A stretch of DNA of 46,283 nt from Clostridiales bacterium (GCA_024689505.1 JAILDJ010000142.1:1-46283); one strand, 5' to 3'. Positions 25,369 to 33,167 are shown, counted from the first letter of the stretch. A program made the numbers and translations. Notes: generated from the letters alone by a model not told the origin.

Positions 25369-25919
25369 AAGCTCTCGTCATCAACGCAAGCCCAGTCCGC
25401 ACCGGAGCGACGGCGGAGATCGTTCGGATCGTCTCTATGCAGCTATCCCCTCATTTCGACACGAAGACCGTCTGTATCGACGACTATCATTTCGCGTTCT
25501 GCAAAGGCTGCCGGAGCTGCCATACCACGGCGGAATGCATCCAACACGATGACGTGGACGCTCTGATGAGCGAATTCGCTTCAGCGGACATCATCATTAC
25601 GGTCTCCCCTTCCTATTGGGCGGATATTCCCGGCCAGTTCAAATCCTTCATCGACAGATGTACGCCCTGGTGCAATACGCATGAACCGCATAAGGCGATC
25701 CCCTCCGGCAAGAAAGGCTACGCGATCGCCCTGCGTACCGGTCCCGGCATGAAGGAATGTGAACGGATCATCGGCAGCATCGAACATTTTTACGGCCATC
25801 TGGAGATCGAGTGCTGCGGCAGGCTCGGTCTGTGTTCCGTGGAATATAAAGAGGCTGTAGCAGCCAGGAAGGCCGAGATCGAGGATTTCTGCAGGATGAT
25901 ATTGACAGCAGCTGAATAA
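25365..25919 (+). CDS. Small flavodoxin-fold NAD(P)H-dependent FMN reductase-like protein
   Basis: 184 residues from ATG 25365, chosen because AAGGAGG sits nine bases upstream and the ATG overlaps the helicase stop. The N-terminus MKALVINASPVRTGATAEIV is the phosphate loop of the flavodoxin-like fold that binds FMN. FCKGCRSCHTTAECIQHDD has paired cysteines as in iron-sulfur flavoproteins and azoreductase-like members. VSPSYWADIPGQFKSFIDR is the standard second loop. It could be an unrelated passenger or a redox partner of the operon. The end of the gene contains the promoter of the next transcription unit. Confidence 0.8.
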   Translation: MKALVINASPVRTGATAEIVRIVSMQLSPHFDTKTVCIDDYHFAFCKGCRSCHTTAECIQHDDVDALMSEFASADIIITVSPSYWADIPGQFKSFIDRCTPWCNTHEPHKAIPSGKKGYAIALRTGPGMKECERIIGSIEHFYGHLEIECCGRLGLCSVEYKEAVAARKAEIEDFCRMILTAAE

Positions 25920-25930
25920 TCTGATAGAAT
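25902..25930 (+). promoter_or_regulatory. Strong sigma-A promoter of the attenuator-controlled unit
   Basis: TTGACA (25902-25907), a 17-base spacer and TAGAAT (25925-25930), nearly consensus. The -35 box and spacer lie in the last codons of the flavoprotein gene. It drives the leader peptide, terminator and GNAT-RsgA gene. Confidence 0.85.
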
Positions 25931-25970
25931 CAGCGGCAGAGTTGCAAATCTTAAGGAAAGCGAGGAAATC

Positions 25971-26039
25971 ATGATGACTGCGAAGAAAATGGCTATTGTA
26001 TTGGATTTTCGTATGATGACCTCGGTTTATCCTTCCTGA
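25971..26039 (+). CDS. Leader peptide (22 residues) of an attenuator
   Basis: ATG 25971 follows GAGGA with five-base spacing. The reading frame runs to TGA 26037-26039; it begins MMTAKKMAIVLDFR and ends MMTSVYPS. It lies 41 bases after the -10 box, and its last three sense codons (Tyr-Pro-Ser) plus the stop occupy the 5' arm and loop of a hairpin. This is the layout of leader peptides that sense stalled ribosomes in front of ribosome-protection or resistance genes. I do not recognise the peptide from known leaders. Confidence 0.7.
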   Translation: MMTAKKMAIVLDFRMMTSVYPS

Positions 26040-26088
26040 TCCGGTAAGGATCTGTTAACGTACACTCATAAACCGTGGCATCCTTGTC
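26029..26088 (+). promoter_or_regulatory. Mutually exclusive hairpins: transcription attenuator/antiterminator
   Basis: GGTAAGGAT (26043-26051) can pair with ATCCTTCC (26029-26036), which is inside the leader end, with one bulge. It can instead pair with ATCCTTGTC (26080-26088), which overlaps the terminator loop and the start of its 3' arm. The first pairing encloses the leader stop codon in its loop and leaves the terminator free. The second (nine pairs, two of them G-U) blocks the terminator. A ribosome halted at the leader end would favour the second form. Confidence 0.65.
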
Positions 26089-26098
26089 ACGGTTTTTT
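26070..26098 (+). terminator. Attenuator terminator
   Basis: Stem AAACCGTG (26070-26077) / CACGGTTT (26088-26095), loop of ten bases containing ATCCTT, then a run of six T (26093-26098). It separates the leader from the GNAT-RsgA gene, whose start is about 80 bases further on. Confidence 0.85.
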
Positions 26099-26177
26099 AT
26101 TGTCCAAAATCCCGGGGTCTCCATACGATCTGTCAACGAAAAGAATCAAAATCAAGAGAAAATGGAGATATCCTGCA

Positions 26178-27758
26178 TTGAACATCATCATAAGAAAAGA
26201 AACACAAGAAGATCATTACAACACGGAACATATGGTGCTTCGGGCATTCTGGAACCTGCACGGCCCCGGCTGCAATGAGCATCTGCTGGTCCATAAACTG
26301 CGGGCAGCAGAAGAATATCTGCCCGAACTGAGCCGGGTCGCCGAAGTCGACGGGCGGATCGTCGGTGCCATTTTTGCATCCAGATCTACCGTGGTCGATG
26401 GGGATCAGGTGCATGAAGTCCTCACCTTCGGCCCCCTCGCCGTGGAGCCGACCCTGTTTGCCTCCGGTGTCGGAGCTGAACTCATGCATACTTTCATCGA
26501 ACTTGCCAGGCAAACCGAATTCCCAGGGATCGTCATCACCGGCGAACCTGACTATTACCCCAAATTCGGGTTCAGGACCTGCGATCATTTCGGGATCGTG
26601 CATCCAGCCTTCGGCAATGCAGATGCGTTTATGGCCCTGCCGCTCCATGAAGGCTTTGCGCAAGTCCATGGGACCTTCTACGAAGCTCCGGTCTTCGAGA
26701 CCTGCGAGGATGCATCGGAGATCGAGGCCTACACCCGGCAGTTCCCCTACTACAAACCGCTGCGGCTCTCCTGCCAGTGGCTGCATAAAGAAAAGCTCGG
26801 CCGGATCGCCGAGGTGCGCAAGAACAGATATATCATTCAATTCTGGGAGCAGGAACTGCCAGCGAAACTGAAGGGAAGCTTTTACGAACAAGACGCGGAC
26901 CAGCTGCCGGTCGTCGGGGACTACGTCACTTTCCAGTACAATCGAACGGGCGATTCCATCATACTATCCGTCTGTGAAAGGACCGGACTACTGCGGCGGC
27001 CGGATCAATCCAAGACCGGCGTTTCCCAGTATATGGCCGCGAACGTCGACTATCTCTTTATCGTCACGGCTATGAACGAGGATTATAGTTACAATCGGAT
27101 CGCCCGCTATGCCAGCGTCGCACTGCAGGGCGGTGCCATTCCCGTGGCCATCCTGACCAAGGCCGACCTATGCAATGACACAGGCCGCTATATCATGGAA
27201 GTGGAAACGATCTCCGAGAAGATCCGTGTCCACGCGGTCTCTTCTCTGTTTGGGATCGGCATGGAAGCATTGGAAGAATATCTGCAGCCTGGAAATACGA
27301 TCTGCTTCATGGGATCTTCCGGCGCCGGAAAATCGACGCTGTTGAACGCCGTTCTCGGGGCGAACGTGATGAAGACCGGGGATGTCCGGTCTTCGGATTC
27401 CAAAGGCCGGCATACTACGACCCATCGTCAGCTGATCCTGCTGGAAAACGGTGTATCCATCATTGATACACCGGGCATGCGTGAGATCGGCATGGCAGGC
27501 GTGGAGCAAGGGATCGAGGATACGTTTTCTGACATCGTTGCGCTTGAGAGGCAGTGCCGATTCAGTGACTGCAGACATGAGACCGAGCCAGGCTGCGCTG
27601 TCAGAGCCGCAATTGCGCGCGGAGAACTGTCGGAAGAACGTCTGCTGCTGTATCAAAACCTTGGCACAGAAAACACACGGAATTACGCAAAGAAAAAGCA
27701 GATATCCAAATGGGCCAAGGCCTATAAGAAGAATAAAAACAAAAATAATTGGGACTAA
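26178..27758 (+). CDS. GNAT acetyltransferase fused to RsgA-like circularly permuted GTPase
   Basis: 526 residues from TTG 26178 (GGAG ten bases upstream, opening MNIIIRKETQEDHYNTEHM). Earlier in-frame TTG 26100 abuts the terminator and has no ribosome binding site. Residues 1-195 are a YhbS-like GNAT N-acetyltransferase (GVGAELMHTFIELA acetyl-CoA loop, YYPKFGFRTCDHFGI). Residues 205-526 are RsgA-like: short OB part, permuted GTPase with TKAD (327-330), GSSGAGKS (379-386) and DTPG (430-433), then a zinc knuckle with C460, C465, H467, C473. RsgA matures or checks the 30S subunit. The fusion and the ribosome-sensing leader upstream suggest response to ribosome-targeting compounds; the substrate is unknown. 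Confidence 0.85.
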   Translation: MNIIIRKETQEDHYNTEHMVLRAFWNLHGPGCNEHLLVHKLRAAEEYLPELSRVAEVDGRIVGAIFASRSTVVDGDQVHEVLTFGPLAVEPTLFASGVGAELMHTFIELARQTEFPGIVITGEPDYYPKFGFRTCDHFGIVHPAFGNADAFMALPLHEGFAQVHGTFYEAPVFETCEDASEIEAYTRQFPYYKPLRLSCQWLHKEKLGRIAEVRKNRYIIQFWEQELPAKLKGSFYEQDADQLPVVGDYVTFQYNRTGDSIILSVCERTGLLRRPDQSKTGVSQYMAANVDYLFIVTAMNEDYSYNRIARYASVALQGGAIPVAILTKADLCNDTGRYIMEVETISEKIRVHAVSSLFGIGMEALEEYLQPGNTICFMGSSGAGKSTLLNAVLGANVMKTGDVRSSDSKGRHTTTHRQLILLENGVSIIDTPGMREIGMAGVEQGIEDTFSDIVALERQCRFSDCRHETEPGCAVRAAIARGELSEERLLLYQNLGTENTRNYAKKKQISKWAKAYKKNKNKNNWD

Positions 27759-27760
27759 AA

Positions 27761-28348
27761 ATGAATGAACGTTTTTGCTTCGAACGTCCTTCTCTTAAGA
27801 GGAAAGACGACATTCTTGCATATCTGAACGAGTTCGTCGAAGCCGGCTCCCCCATCAACGGGACCGGCTCTCTGGACCGTGTTTTACAAGGCTGTCCTTT
27901 CGAGCAAGTGCTTGAAAGATGTCTCCATATGGAGGACAAAGCTTATGCGGTCCAGATCGGACGATGTCCGGGAAAGACCTTTCTGCTGATCCGCAAGAAC
28001 GATGACCGTCTCATCGGCACCATCAATATCCGCTGGGACCTGAACGAAGCCATGCTTCGCTTCGACGGCCATATCGGGTATGGGATCCGGCCGTCGGAAA
28101 GGGGCAAGGGGTACAACAAGATCAACCTGTACCTAGGGCTGATGGAAGCTAAGAAACTGGGTCTGGATCGGGTCATGCTGAGCTGCGATGCCTCTAACAT
28201 CGCTTCCGATCGTACAATCCTTGGCCTCGGCGGCGTCCTGGAGCAATGCGAGGTCGATCCCTGCGATGGAGCACTGACACATGTGTACTGGATCGACGTG
28301 GACCGTTCTTTGGAACGATACAAGTATCTGATCGACAGTACGATATAA
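27761..28348 (+). CDS. GNAT-family N-acetyltransferase
   Basis: 195 residues, ATG two bases after the GNAT-RsgA stop, so co-transcribed and likely translationally coupled. An upstream in-frame TTG (27749) lies inside the preceding gene and is not needed. The fold signature is LIGTINIRWDLNEAMLRFDGHIGYGIRPSERGKGYNK, the acetyl-CoA loop of RimJ/RimL-type enzymes (the G-x-G-x-G is relaxed to ERGKGYN). ASDRTILGLGGVLEQ is the family's later helix. It is the second acetyltransferase in one attenuator-controlled unit. The acceptor may be a drug or a ribosomal protein; not decidable here. Confidence 0.8.
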   Translation: MNERFCFERPSLKRKDDILAYLNEFVEAGSPINGTGSLDRVLQGCPFEQVLERCLHMEDKAYAVQIGRCPGKTFLLIRKNDDRLIGTINIRWDLNEAMLRFDGHIGYGIRPSERGKGYNKINLYLGLMEAKKLGLDRVMLSCDASNIASDRTILGLGGVLEQCEVDPCDGALTHVYWIDVDRSLERYKYLIDSTI

Positions 28349-28349
28349 A

Positions 28350-28387
28350 AAACGGTATGGCCGTCATGGTCATACCGTTTCTTTTTT
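28350..28387. terminator. Bidirectional terminator between convergent units
   Basis: Stem AAACGGTATG / CATACCGTTT with an 11-base loop. The plus direction ends in CTTTTTT and the minus direction in TTTTTTATA. It serves the acetyltransferase unit on the plus strand and the sulfoquinovosidase on the minus strand. Confidence 0.85.
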
Positions 28388-28396
28388 GATCCCTGA

Positions 28397-30277
28397 TCAT
28401 TCTGTTGTTGCAAGCAACTCCGCAAAAAGGTGCTTCGCCAGCTTTCGGATGAACACCGGAGGCTGCCCTATGGGGGCATCAACTACGGCCCTGCCTCCCC
28501 GGAATTCCTGTCCGCTCCAAATGTGGACCCATGCATCTTCCGGAAGGTAGACTTCCCGCGTGACCGCGCCTTCCGTGATGACCGGCGCCACCAGCAGATC
28601 CCGTCCCAACAGGTATTCGTACTTCTCCGCGAAAGCCGCTTCTTCCTCATAATGGTAGAACAGCGGCCGCATGACGGGCACGCCTGTCACATAATTCTCC
28701 TGTTCCAAGGTTTTCAGATACGGCGCCAGGGCCCTGTGCATCTTTCCGCACCGGGCGAGGTGCGCCAATAATGCATCATCCGCGTCGAACTGCACGTTCC
28801 TCGTGGGCTGATTACCCTCGTGGCTGCGCATCAGCGGCGAGAAAACATTCATCTCTTCCCAACGCATCAGCAGTTCTTTGCTGCGGTTCATCTGCTCATT
28901 GGTCGTATATCCACCGATGTCCGAATGCGTCAGGCCGCAGCCGCAGACCGCCAGCGACAGCGTGGCCGGAACGACCGAAGCCAGGCCATCGTCCAAAGAC
29001 CAGTCCACGTGCTGATCGCCCGTCCACATCAGCGTAGATTCTTTTACGGTATAGGTGAACCCGGCGCGGGTGAAGAATAAGATCTCACCCTCTTTGCCGC
29101 TCTCCCGGACTGCTTCCCGGTTCAGCCGTGCCCAGATAGCCGGCCATTCGTTATGCAGCAGGGCGGCATCCTGTCCGGAATACAAGACACTGTCCACCGG
29201 CAGATATTCACCGAAATCCGCCATCCAACCGCCCATGCCGATACCGATCATTTGATCTTTGATCACCTGTTTGTACCAGGCATAGGCTTCCGGGTTCGTC
29301 AGATCGATCATAGCCGCCGGGAACGTGGTGATGGTGACCAGATAGTCCTCACCTTTGTCATTTTTCACACAGTACCCATGCGCGCTCGCATATCGGTACA
29401 GGTCTTTTTCGATGGCCATGAACGGGTTGATATACCCCAGAAAGCGGATACCCTCTGCCTGCCATTTCCGGATCTTATCCGGAAGGTCCGGATACAGGGT
29501 TTTATCATACTGCCAGTTCCACATGACCTGATAACCGAAGGCCGTACGGCGGCATCCGCACCAGTCCTGGCTCCAGATACCGACCACGGGAACGCCTGCT
29601 GCCTTGAGCCGGGCAAGCTTCTGATCGATCACGTCCGGTCCTTGCTGGACACCTAAGATCACGCCTTCATGCGTCCACTCCGGCAAAGGCTTCTGTCGGC
29701 CCAGCCGCGCGGTGAGCAGCGTGGATAATGCAGGAAATGTATCCGCCCTGCCGCAATAGATCGGCGCGTTCGCGTACAGTTCGATGGTGATCTGACCAGG
29801 TGTACGGAAGTCGAACGCCATGAAGGATGTGCCGTCCACGTGGATGTATTCTTTGGTATCCGTGATGCATGTCGGCTGGGCATAGTAGGATTCATATTCG
29901 TCGAAGGGGCCTTTATACAGAGGGTCGATCCCCTGCTCCGCCTGACGCTTCATCTTCTTTTCGATGCGCTTCGCGTTCTGATGCTCTGCGACCCAGATGC
30001 GGATCCTTTGCCCCATCAGATCCCATTCCGAAAAGGTCTCACCACCGCCGTAGAAATGTGCAGCGTTCGTTGGCAGTGTGATCCAGATCCGATTCCAGGC
30101 GGGATCGATCTCCAATGAGAGCCGCTCTTCCTGCGGACCGACGGTCTCTACACGGATCGGACCATCATAGGCCTGAGTCTCCAGGATCTCGTCATCATAC
30201 AGGAAACAGCCTTTTTCCATGGGGAACTCAGCTTTTCCCTTACCGATGACGACGACAGCGTGTGTAAGGTCGATCAT
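28397..30277 (-). CDS. Sulfoquinovosidase, GH31 (YihQ-like)
   Basis: 626 residues. Aligned by eye to E. coli YihQ, it keeps QQG (211-213), WSQDWCGCRRTAFG, PLIAY-like FLGYINPF, GGWMADFGEYLP (nucleophile Asp354), MWTGDQHVDWSLDDGLASVVP (acid/base Asp421), LTHSDIGGYTT and MRSHEGNQP. Plain alpha-glucosidases of GH31 lack this set. It would hydrolyse sulfoquinovosyl glycerol to release sulfoquinovose. It is the last gene of the sulfoglycolysis cluster and its ATG overlaps the isomerase stop. No signal peptide, so it is cytosolic. Confidence 0.92.
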   Translation of the reverse strand: MIDLTHAVVVIGKGKAEFPMEKGCFLYDDEILETQAYDGPIRVETVGPQEERLSLEIDPAWNRIWITLPTNAAHFYGGGETFSEWDLMGQRIRIWVAEHQNAKRIEKKMKRQAEQGIDPLYKGPFDEYESYYAQPTCITDTKEYIHVDGTSFMAFDFRTPGQITIELYANAPIYCGRADTFPALSTLLTARLGRQKPLPEWTHEGVILGVQQGPDVIDQKLARLKAAGVPVVGIWSQDWCGCRRTAFGYQVMWNWQYDKTLYPDLPDKIRKWQAEGIRFLGYINPFMAIEKDLYRYASAHGYCVKNDKGEDYLVTITTFPAAMIDLTNPEAYAWYKQVIKDQMIGIGMGGWMADFGEYLPVDSVLYSGQDAALLHNEWPAIWARLNREAVRESGKEGEILFFTRAGFTYTVKESTLMWTGDQHVDWSLDDGLASVVPATLSLAVCGCGLTHSDIGGYTTNEQMNRSKELLMRWEEMNVFSPLMRSHEGNQPTRNVQFDADDALLAHLARCGKMHRALAPYLKTLEQENYVTGVPVMRPLFYHYEEEAAFAEKYEYLLGRDLLVAPVITEGAVTREVYLPEDAWVHIWSGQEFRGGRAVVDAPIGQPPVFIRKLAKHLFAELLATTE

Positions 30278-31587
30278 AGACGGTCCACCTTCAGTCCCAG
30301 CATATGAGCCAGCATTTCCAGCCCATCCGCCGCATCTCCATAAATGACGGCATAATGCGGTTCATAGCCATTGTCGATCAGGAACCGGACCATGTCTTCG
30401 ACCCGCGTCTTAGTCCGTACCACGACGGAAGTACCCAGATACTGTTTCGGCAGATCCAGCGCCTTCCCTTCCGCGATGAAGAAGCGGAACGAGCCGTCAC
30501 TGTCACGGCCGACCCGCAGGAGGGTGACCTTGTCTGCCGGCTTGCAGCCGAACTCCATGGTCGGACCGATCTTGCGGTTCGGATGCACACCAATAGCCGC
30601 ACCGGTCTCCTCCCTGGCCAGGCTGCAGGAAGCCATGCCGCAATGCCAGAACGTCAGGGTGTTGTTTCCCTCATCGATGGCCACCGGGTCACCGAAGAAG
30701 GACGCGGCGCCGGTAAATGCCTGGCCCAGATACATGCTCAGGGCTCCGTAGATATCACATTCACAGGCTGCGGGAGTGCCTTCCGCGTTCAGCAGTGAGA
30801 GGACTCCGCAGACCGGCGTGCCATACTCCACGAAGAAGTCCGGCCAGCAGCGGGAGGCCAGCGCACCGATCTCGTTTTCCTGTACCCAGCTTTGATACGC
30901 CGAGTACAGTCGACCAAAGTCGACCTGGTTCCGCTCAGGGATCTGCTCCATGCCCGGCAGTGGAACGGGGCTTTCTTTCGGTTCCATCTGCCGCGCTTTT
31001 TCGATCAATTCCCGGGCCTCTATGGAAACCAGGCTGCAGCCGAAGGTACGGGTCAGTTCACTGTCCAAAACCCGTCCGAAACCGAATCCTTGCGGGGTAT
31101 GACCGATCGCCGCCAATTTCAAGTGTCCAAGATCCACCTTGACTTTGGCTGCCTGCACAGCAAGCTGCAGCCGGCACTGCACATTCTCCTCCTCCGGACC
31201 GCCGAACACGAAGATCGGAGGTTCATTCCGGAACTGATGCACTGTGTGCGCTGAAGAAAAAGCTCCGGTCAGCGCATTCAGTTTCAAACGGCCGCCAGCC
31301 GGTCCCTGGGGTTCGCGCAGGGTCCAGAGGACGATCGGACAACGGACTCTTGCTGCGACTTCCGTCGTATAGGCGGCGTTGGCAAAAGTCACGTTCTGCA
31401 GGATGACCAGATCCGGATCCTGGTCACCGATGAAGTCCGCCACCGCATCTGAAGACAATAACAGCTGTTCGGGACATAAGATCTCCGGATCGATCGACCG
31501 CAGCAGTGATTTAGAAGCTTCCACCGCCGCTTCCGCTGTTTCCATATGATATGTGCCGACACCAATGGGGATATATAAGATCTTCAT
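30274..31587 (-). CDS. sftI: Sulfoquinovose isomerase of the transaldolase pathway (L-fucose/arabinose isomerase family)
   Basis: 437 residues. The fold is that of L-fucose/L-arabinose isomerases: an N-terminal Rossmann-like part (DLVILQNVTFANAAYTTEVAARVRCPIVLWTLREPQ), a Glu-bearing centre (ARELIEKARQM, CECDIYGALSMYLGQAFTG) and a C-terminal WHCG...SCSLA segment. In the sulfo-TAL pathway this family converts sulfoquinovose to sulfofructose. Context decides the substrate: it overlaps both the reductase (ATGA) and the sulfoquinovosidase (ATGA). Without them it would be an unassigned sugar isomerase. Confidence 0.82.
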   Translation of the reverse strand: MKILYIPIGVGTYHMETAEAAVEASKSLLRSIDPEILCPEQLLLSSDAVADFIGDQDPDLVILQNVTFANAAYTTEVAARVRCPIVLWTLREPQGPAGGRLKLNALTGAFSSAHTVHQFRNEPPIFVFGGPEEENVQCRLQLAVQAAKVKVDLGHLKLAAIGHTPQGFGFGRVLDSELTRTFGCSLVSIEARELIEKARQMEPKESPVPLPGMEQIPERNQVDFGRLYSAYQSWVQENEIGALASRCWPDFFVEYGTPVCGVLSLLNAEGTPAACECDIYGALSMYLGQAFTGAASFFGDPVAIDEGNNTLTFWHCGMASCSLAREETGAAIGVHPNRKIGPTMEFGCKPADKVTLLRVGRDSDGSFRFFIAEGKALDLPKQYLGTSVVVRTKTRVEDMVRFLIDNGYEPHYAVIYGDAADGLEMLAHMLGLKVDRL

Positions 31588-32426
31588 CGCACCACCTTGA
31601 TGGTCGCTGAGAAATCCTCGGCGCCAAGCCCTTTCTCCATAGCTGTCTCATACACGCGCACGGCGTTTTCCTCACCTGGCATGCGAACACCGCTTTCCTT
31701 CGCCAATTTCAGACAGATGTGCACGTCCTTGTCCATGTTTTCGATGGAGAACGCCGTTTTGAAATTCTCCTCTGCGATACTCTGTTTCTTGCTGTCCAGG
31801 TAGAAGTTCTGCCCGCCGCCATAGGAGATGGCTTTGGCAAAGGTCAGGATGTCGATCCCATTGGCTTGTGCCAGTGTGGCCGTCTCGTTGACGCCATTCT
31901 GGATCTGGGAGACCAGCGCGTTGTGGCAGATCTTCATGACCAGTCCCGCGCCGTTTCCCCCCAGGCGGATGACGTTTTCACCCATGTACTGCAGCACCGG
32001 CAAGATCTCTTCGAACAGGCTTTCCTCGCAGCCGACGTAGATACCCAATTTTCCAGCTTCCGCCGCCGGTCTTGATTTGACCACAGGCGCATCCGCGAAT
32101 CTGGCGCCTGTCTCCTGCACCATAGCCGCGATGTTCCGGGACTCCTGCGGTTCGATAGTGCTCATATCGATGCAGATCTTGTCCGCACCAAGTGCCGGCA
32201 GGATCTCACGATATACCGCCCAGGCATGGGCTGCCTTCGGCACCATGCTGATGATCACATCTGACCGCTCCGCCAGCTGCAGGCTGCTTTCGCAGGCCAC
32301 AGCCCCGGGGATGGTACGCTTTTCCGGTACGATATCATAACAATAGACTGTATCATCATGTTTGGCAGCGATATTGGTGCACATCGCTTCGCCCATGATG
32401 CCTAAGCCGATCATTCCGATCTTCAT
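31584..32426 (-). CDS. 3-Sulfolactaldehyde reductase (beta-hydroxyacid dehydrogenase family)
   Basis: 280 residues from ATG 32426 (AAAGGAG upstream; the upstream in-frame stretch to 32504 lacks a ribosome binding site). GLGIMGEAM is the NAD(P)-binding loop. The substrate loop reads DAPVVKSRPAAEAGK (112-126) instead of the common DAPVSGG, recalling YihU, which reduces sulfolactaldehyde to dihydroxypropanesulfonate. The catalytic Lys is K165 (GLVMKICHNAL). Order and overlap with the sulfosugar isomerase support this substrate rather than 3-hydroxyisobutyrate. Confidence 0.85.
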   Translation of the reverse strand: MKIGMIGLGIMGEAMCTNIAAKHDDTVYCYDIVPEKRTIPGAVACESSLQLAERSDVIISMVPKAAHAWAVYREILPALGADKICIDMSTIEPQESRNIAAMVQETGARFADAPVVKSRPAAEAGKLGIYVGCEESLFEEILPVLQYMGENVIRLGGNGAGLVMKICHNALVSQIQNGVNETATLAQANGIDILTFAKAISYGGGQNFYLDSKKQSIAEENFKTAFSIENMDKDVHICLKLAKESGVRMPGEENAVRVYETAMEKGLGAEDFSATIKVVR

Positions 32427-32439
32427 GTGCCCGTCTCCT

Positions 32440-33126
32440 TTATTCCAACACGGTATGATCCCAGGCATCGCAGAAGGTCTTGATGCCTTGATCGGTATAC
32501 GCATGTTTGAAGCTGTCCTGATAGACGGCCAGGCCGGTCGTCACGATATCGGCTCCGGCAACGGCACAGTCCACGATCTGCTTCGGTGTACGGATCGCCG
32601 CGCAGATGATCTGCGTTTTGCCATAAAACCCATAATTTTTGTAGATGTCCACGATATCCTTGATGTACTGCCTGCAGTCTTCCCCATTGGCCTCTTTCCA
32701 ACCGATGAAGGGAGAGACAAACAGAGAGCCTGTCTTTCCGGCCCAGATGGCCTGCGCAGGCGAGAAGACCAACGTCAGATTGGTGCGGATACCTTCCGCT
32801 TCCAACCGTCTGGCTGCGATCACGCCCTGCTCCGTCGCCGGGATCTTGATGGCGAAATTCGGGCTGATAGCCGCGATCTTACGAGCCGCCTCCACCATGG
32901 GATCCGCCTCCTCTATGTGCGGATCGATCTCCACGGAGACCGGGAACTTCTCCCACCCGGTCAAACCTTCTTTTTCGACCCAGTCCGCGATCAGGTGGAT
33001 CGCTGTCAGAAACGGTTTCCCGCTGAGCATGATGTGGCGCGGATTGGTCGTGACCCCATCGATGCCGAACGCGTGGTACGCATAGTCGATCTCATCCAGT
33101 TTAGCACTGTCCAAAAAGTATTTCAT
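32440..33126 (-). CDS. sftT: Sulfofructose transaldolase (TalC/MipB type)
   Basis: 228 residues. Short transaldolase: MKYFLDSAKLDEIDYA, GVTTNPRHIML, FAIKIPATEQG with the Schiff-base Lys94, and TLVFSPAQAIWAGK. The family includes fructose-6-phosphate aldolase, but the adjacent sulfoquinovosidase, isomerase and sulfolactaldehyde reductase point to SftT of the sulfo-TAL pathway. SftT moves dihydroxyacetone from sulfofructose to glyceraldehyde-3-phosphate, giving fructose-6-phosphate and sulfolactaldehyde. ATG 33126 follows AGAGGAGG. First gene of the sulfoglycolysis cluster. Confidence 0.88.
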   Translation of the reverse strand: MKYFLDSAKLDEIDYAYHAFGIDGVTTNPRHIMLSGKPFLTAIHLIADWVEKEGLTGWEKFPVSVEIDPHIEEADPMVEAARKIAAISPNFAIKIPATEQGVIAARRLEAEGIRTNLTLVFSPAQAIWAGKTGSLFVSPFIGWKEANGEDCRQYIKDIVDIYKNYGFYGKTQIICAAIRTPKQIVDCAVAGADIVTTGLAVYQDSFKHAYTDQGIKTFCDAWDHTVLE

Positions 33127-33143
33127 AGATCCTCCTCTTATAC

Positions 33144-33167
33144 AGCCTTCCGCACAAGCGAAAGGCT
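33144..33167 (-). promoter_or_regulatory. Hairpin between apbE and the sulfoglycolysis genes
   Basis: AGCCTTCCGC / GCGAAAGGCT with loop ACAA (one T-G pair). It sits between the apbE stop and the transaldolase ribosome binding site. In the minus direction no T-run follows, so read-through or processing is more likely than termination. A T-rich tail exists only in the opposite direction. Confidence 0.4.

Noticed and set aside
20172-25919. A complete BREX type 2 or DISARM system
   Set aside because: No PglX/PglZ/PglW, methylase or DrmA/DrmB-like gene is present; only the BrxD- and BrxHI-like pair is.
26162-26278. Small frame (38 codons, three His in a row) overlapping the start of the GNAT-RsgA gene
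   Set aside because: No good Shine-Dalgarno, and it lies inside the coding sequence of a recognisable protein in another frame.
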